Source: Limanda limanda (taxonomy: Eukaryota > Chordata > Actinopteri > Pleuronectiformes > Pleuronectidae). From it: 64,000 nt of DNA. The position numbers and the translations under genes were made by a program. The notes under the pieces are model-generated. The model was given only the letters and a program-made list of their open reading frames with translations. It was not told the origin of the DNA and did no database searches. Below, piece by piece: positions 59,974 through 64,000 of the stretch (positions are counted from its first letter, which is position 1; each line of letters begins with the position of its first letter). The stretch is taken from the NCBI RefSeq assembly GCF_963576545.1, contig NC_083647.1:3577507-3641506 (forward strand). Direction: 5' to 3'.

Positions 59974-60552
59974 ATCATCATGTTCAATTGCAATAAGAGC
60001 CTGACACTGGGCCTATTTTATAGTTTGGTTGTAGTGCATGTTTTTTCCAACACAATGCACTCACTAATGCCACTGATTGTGGTAGAAGTATAATTTAACA
60101 GCAAATAGACGGGGTCACTCCTGTTCCAAGTGTGCTGTTTTGATAAGTAATGTTTGCTAGAATTTCTTGTACTGCCTGTATGCTGATTTTTGCCAATTTA
60201 TTGCAGTTTGTGTTGTCTCTGAGACAAAGTTGTTATGTCTTTGGGCTTTGTGGTGATTTATCAGAGACGGCCAGGACTTACCTGGCTGCTTTTCATCGAG
60301 GCTTACTCTGTTTTGCGAGGGGAACAAAAGGGCTGGAGACCAGAACAGTGATAAAGTAATTCAATGTCATTTCACACAAGTGTTTGCTTCCATCATTTCA
60401 CACAAGTGTTTGCTTCACTTCAACAAGTCCTTTACCAAAAGGGGATGATGTGATACTGAAGGCCTTTGGATTGTGTGAATATGCATGGGATGCACCGTGA
60501 GCCAAGCAACTGTGTCTGAGAAACAAGAGCCTGTCTCCAATGCTTCCAACTC

Positions 60553-60716
60553 ATACTTACCTGGCAGGGGAGATACCATGATCATGAAGGTGGTTCACCC
60601 AGGGCGAGGCTCAGCCATTGCCCTTCGGTTGTGCTGACCCGTGCGAATTCCCCAAATGTGGGAATCTCGACTGCATAATTTGTGGAAGTGGGGGACTGCG
60701 TCCGCGCTCTCCCCTG
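60553..60716 (+). ncRNA. U1: U1 snRNA, copy 82 (A70C, T134A)
   Basis: Changed U1A site; Sm site normal, unlike the dimer units at 19-21 and 34-39 kb. Upstream 26-mer joint is the CTTCCATC form. Confidence 0.94.
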
Positions 60717-61296
60717 ATCATCATGTTCAATTGCAATAAGAGCCTGACACTGGGCCTATTTTATAGGTTTGGTTGTAGTGCATGTTTTTTCCAACACAAT
60801 GCACTCACTAATGCCACTGATTGTGGTAGAAGTATAATTTAACAGCAAATAGACGGGGTCACTCCTGTTCCAAGTGTGCTGTTTTGATAAGTAATGTTTG
60901 CTAGAAATTCTTGTACTGCCTGTATGCTGATTTTTGCCAATTTATTGCAGTTTGTGTTGTCTCTGAGACAAAGTTGTTATGTCTTTGGGCTTTGTGGTGA
61001 TTTATCAGAGACGGCCAGGACTTACCTGGCTGCTTTTCATCGAGGCTTACTCTGTTTTGCGAGGGGAACAAAAGGGCTGGAGACCAGAACAGTGATAAAG
61101 TAATTCAATGTCATTTCACACAAGTGTTTGCTTCACTCATTTCACACAAGTGTTTGCTTCACTTCAACAAGTCCTTTACCAAAAGGGGATGATGTGATAC
61201 TGAAGGCCTTTGGATTGTGTGAATATGCATGGGAGGCACCGTGAGCCAAACAACTGTGTCTGAGAAACAAGAGCCTGTCTCCAATGCTTCCAACTC

Positions 61297-61460
61297 ATTC
61301 TTACCTGGCAGGGGAGATACCATGATCATGAAGGTGGTTCACCCAGGGCGAGGCTCAGCCATTGCACTTCGGTTGTGCTGACCCGTGCGAATTCCCCAAA
61401 TGTGGGAATCTCGACTGCATAATTTGTGGTAGTGGGGGACTGCGTCCGCGCTCTCCCCTG
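61297..61460 (+). ncRNA. U1: U1 snRNA, copy 83 (A3T)
   Basis: The 5' end reads ATTCTTACCTG. A3, which pairs with U at +6 of 5' splice sites, is T. Everything else is consensus, so this is a good candidate for a functional U1 with altered +6 preference. Promoter has the CCAAACAAC variant. Confidence 0.94.
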
Positions 61461-62040
61461 ATCATCATGTTCAATTGCAATAAGAGCCTGACACTGGGCC
61501 TATTTTATAGGTTTGGTTGTAGTGCATGTTTTTTCCAACACAATGCACTCACTAATGCCACTGATTGTGGTAGAAGTATAATTTAACAGCAAATAGACGG
61601 GGTCACTCCTGTTCAAAGTGTGCTGTTTTGATAAGTAATGATTGCTAGAAATTCTTGTACTGCCTGTATGCTGATTTTTGCCAATTTATTGCAGTTTGTG
61701 TTGTCTCTGAGACAAAGTTGTTATGTCTTTGGGCTTTGTGGTGATTTATCAGAGACGGCCAGGACTTGCCTGGCTGCTTTTCATCGAGGCTTACTCTTTT
61801 TTGCAAGGGGAACAAAAGGGCTGGAGACCAGAACATTGATAAAGTAATTCAATGTCATTTCACACAAGTGTTTGCTTCACTCATTTCACACAAGTGTTTG
61901 CTTCACTTCAACAAGTCCTTTACCAAAAGGGGATGATGTGATACTGAAGGCCTTTGGATTGTGTGAATATGCATGGGAGGCACCGTGAGCCAAGCAACTG
62001 TGTCTGAGAAACAAGAGCCTGTCTCCAATGCTTCCAACTC

Positions 62041-62204
62041 ATACTTACCTGGCAGGGGAGATACCATGATCATGAAGGTGGTTCACCCAGGGCGAGGCTC
62101 AGCCATTGCACTTCGGTGGTGCTGACCCGTGCGAATTCCCCAAATGTGGCAATCTCGACTGCATAATTTGTGGTAGTGGGGGACTGCGTCCGCGCTCTCC
62201 CCTG
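62041..62204 (+). ncRNA. U1: U1 snRNA, copy 84 (T78G, G110C)
   Basis: Mismatches in stems II and III; first half of a dimer with copy 85, like 81-82. Confidence 0.94.
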
Positions 62205-62783
62205 ATCATCATGTTCAATTGCAATAAGAGCCTGACACTGGGCCTATTTTATAGTTTGGTTGTAGTGCATGTTTTTTCCAACACAATGCACTCACTAATG
62301 CCACTGATTGTGGTAGAAGTATAATTTAACAGCAAATAGACGGGGTCACTCCTGTTCCAAGTGTGCTGTTTTGATAAGTAATGTTTGCTAGAATTTCTTG
62401 TACTGCCTGTATGCTGATTTTTGCCAATTTATTGCAGTTTGTGTTGTCTCTGAGACAAAGTTGTTATGTCTTTGGGCTTTGTGGTGATTTATCAGAGACG
62501 GCCAGGACTTACCTGGCTGCTTTTCATCGAGGCTTACTCTGTTTTGCGAGGGGAACAAAAGGGCTGGAGACCAGAACAGTGATAAAGTAATTCAATGTCA
62601 TTTCACACAAGTGTTTGCTTCCATCATTTCACACAAGTGTTTGCTTCACTTCAACAAGTCCTTTACCAAAAGGGGATGATGTGATACTGAAGGCCTTTGG
62701 ATTGTGTGAATATGCATGGGATGCACCGTGAGCCAAGCAACTGTGTCTGAGAAACAAGAGCCTGTCTCCAATGCTTCCAACTC

Positions 62784-62947
62784 ATACTTACCTGGCAGGG
62801 GAGATACCATGATCATGAAGGTGGTTCACCCAGGGCGAGGCTCAGCCATTGCCCTTCGGTTGTGCTGACCCGTGCGAATTCCCCAAATATGGGAATCTCG
62901 ACTGCATAATTTGTGGAAGTGGGGGACTGCGTCCGCGCTCTCCCCTG
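62784..62947 (+). ncRNA. U1: U1 snRNA, copy 85 (A70C, G106A, T134A)
   Basis: Changed U1A site, plus a private G106A in loop III (CAAATATGGG). Confidence 0.94.
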
Positions 62948-63527
62948 ATCATCATGTTCAATTGCAATAAGAGCCTGACACTGGGCCTATTTTATAGGTT
63001 TGGTTGTAGTGCATGTTTTTTCCAACACAATGCACTCACTAATGCCACTGATTGTGGTAGAAGTATAATTTAACAGCAAATAGACGGGGTCACTCCTGTT
63101 CCAAGTGTGCTGTTTTGATAAGTAATGTTTGCTAGAAATTCTTGTACTGCCTGTATGCTGATTTTTGCCAATTTATTGCAGTTTGTGTTGTCTCTGAGAC
63201 AAAGTTGTTATGTCTTTGGGCTTTGTGGTGATTTATCAGAGACGGCCAGGACTTACCTGGCTGCTTTTCATCGAGGCTTACTCTGTTTTGCGAGGGGAAC
63301 AAAAGGGCTGGAGACCAGAACAGTGATAAAGTAATTCAATGTCATTTCACACAAGTGTTTGCTTCACTCATTTCACACAAGTGTTTGCTTCACTTCAACA
63401 AGTCCTTTACCAAAAGGGGATGATGTGATACTGAAGGCCTTTGGATTGTGTGAATATGCATGGGAGGCACCGTGAGCCAAACAACTGTGTCTGAGAAACA
63501 AGAGCCTGTCTCCAATGCTTCCAACTC

Positions 63528-63691
63528 ATACTTACCTGGCAGGGGAGATACCATGATCATGAAGGTGGTTCACCCAGGGCGAGGCTCAGCCATTGCACTT
63601 CGGTTGTGCTGACCCGTGCGAATTCCCCAAATGTGGGAATCTCGACTGCATAATTTGTGGTAGTGGGGGACTGCGTCCGCGCTCTCCCCTG
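63528..63691 (+). ncRNA. U1: U1 snRNA, copy 86 (array consensus)
   Basis: Last copy in the window, consensus RNA with the CCAAACAAC promoter variant. Confidence 0.97.
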
Positions 63692-64000
63692 ATCATCATG
63701 TTCAATTGCAATAAGAGCCTGACACTGGGCCTATTTTATAGGTTTGGTTGTAGTGCATGTTTTTTCCAACACAATGCACTCACTAATGCCACTGATTGTG
63801 GTAGAAGTATAATTTAACAGCAATTAGACGGGGTCACTCCTGTTCCAAGTGTGCTGTTTTGATAAGTAATGTTTGCTAGAATTTCTTGTACTGCCTGTAT
63901 GCTGATTTTTGCCAATTTATTGCAGTTTGTGTTGTCTCTGAGACAAAGTTGTTATGTCTTTGGGCTTTGTGGTGATTTATCAGAGACGGCCAGGACTTAC
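63692..64000. other. Partial last spacer at the window edge
   Basis: Normal 3' box and downstream hairpin, then spacer with CAGCAATTAGACGG, as in units 9, 16 and 36. The window ends within the inverted repeat around the U1-5'-end-like motif, so the array continues to the right. Confidence 0.85.

Larger units (their letters stand above)
1..64000 (+). repeat. Tandem array of U1 snRNA gene units (744-bp period)
   Basis: The window consists of 86 head-to-tail U1 gene units and one incomplete spacer at each end. U1 starts are 744 bp apart in most units. The 743-bp units carry a 1-bp deletion, in the run after the 3' box (TATAGTTTGG instead of TATAGGTTTGG), in the 3' box, or just before the U1 start. 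Offsets hold in all units: duplicated 26-mer at -185 to -134, octamer-like site at -74 to -67, PSE-like block at -61 to -44, RNA +1 to +164, 3'-box-like element from +173. Every unit has a GAATTC at U1 nt 93-98 except unit 68. Units differ by scattered single-base changes shared in patterns that cross unit boundaries, which is what unequal crossing-over and gene conversion produce. Tandem U1 arrays are known in vertebrates such as Xenopus. The edges lie outside the window. Confidence 0.97.

Noticed and set aside
1..64000. CRISPR array or bacterial repeat system
   Set aside because: The repeats are 744 bp, contiguous, without short unique spacers or cas-like genes, and contain eukaryotic U1 RNA with its Sm site and snRNA promoter.

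Overview
The whole 64 kb window is one uninterrupted head-to-tail tandem array of spliceosomal U1 snRNA genes. I count 86 gene copies, all on the + strand, in a repeat unit of 744 bp (743 bp where one of several 1-bp deletions is present). The window starts and ends inside the spacer, so neither edge of the array is visible. No other gene, unrelated mobile element, tRNA, rRNA or CRISPR array was found. The short open frames that recur in every unit are by-products of the repeat and are not called as proteins.

Each unit has a 164-nt U1 RNA gene with an intact 5' end (ATACTTACCTG), stem-loop I with the U1-70K loop, stem-loop II with the U1A site (AUUGCAC), stem-loop III, the Sm site (AAUUUGUGG) and stem-loop IV. 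Upstream there is a TATA-less promoter with a PSE-like block at -61 to -44, and a 26-bp direct duplication at -185 to -134 where a distal element is expected. A 3'-box-like element starts 9 nt after the RNA. This is the layout of a vertebrate RNA polymerase II snRNA gene. The RNA is vertebrate-type, and its differences from human and Xenopus U1 suggest a fish, perhaps an amphibian. The species cannot be fixed from this window.

Region by region: units 1-10 (to about 7.1 kb) are a mosaic of the main variant types. From about 7.1 kb a block of about 20 units is repeated at an exact 14,874-bp offset, so units 11-28 match units 31-48. The second copy carries three extra units at 34.5-37.5 kb. Units 53-65 (39-48.6 kb) are mixed. 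Units 66-78 (48.6-57.9 kb) form a five-unit higher-order repeat of 3,718-3,719 bp in three copies. Units 79-86 are mixed and include dimers like those at 18.9-21.9 kb.

The copies are not equal. The commonest U1 sequence, called the array consensus below, occurs in 27 units (first in unit 3). Others carry recurrent changes in named functional sites: A70C in the U1A site (15 units), T129C in the Sm site (6), T78G with or without G110C weakening stems II and III, and single units altered in the 5' splice-site recognition region (C4T in unit 64, A3T in unit 83) or lacking A1 (unit 80). The array is therefore a set of U1 variants shuffled by unequal exchange and conversion, and some copies are probably weak or dead. 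Which copies are expressed cannot be read from sequence. Variant positions are U1 RNA nucleotides, with A of ATACTT as nt 1.
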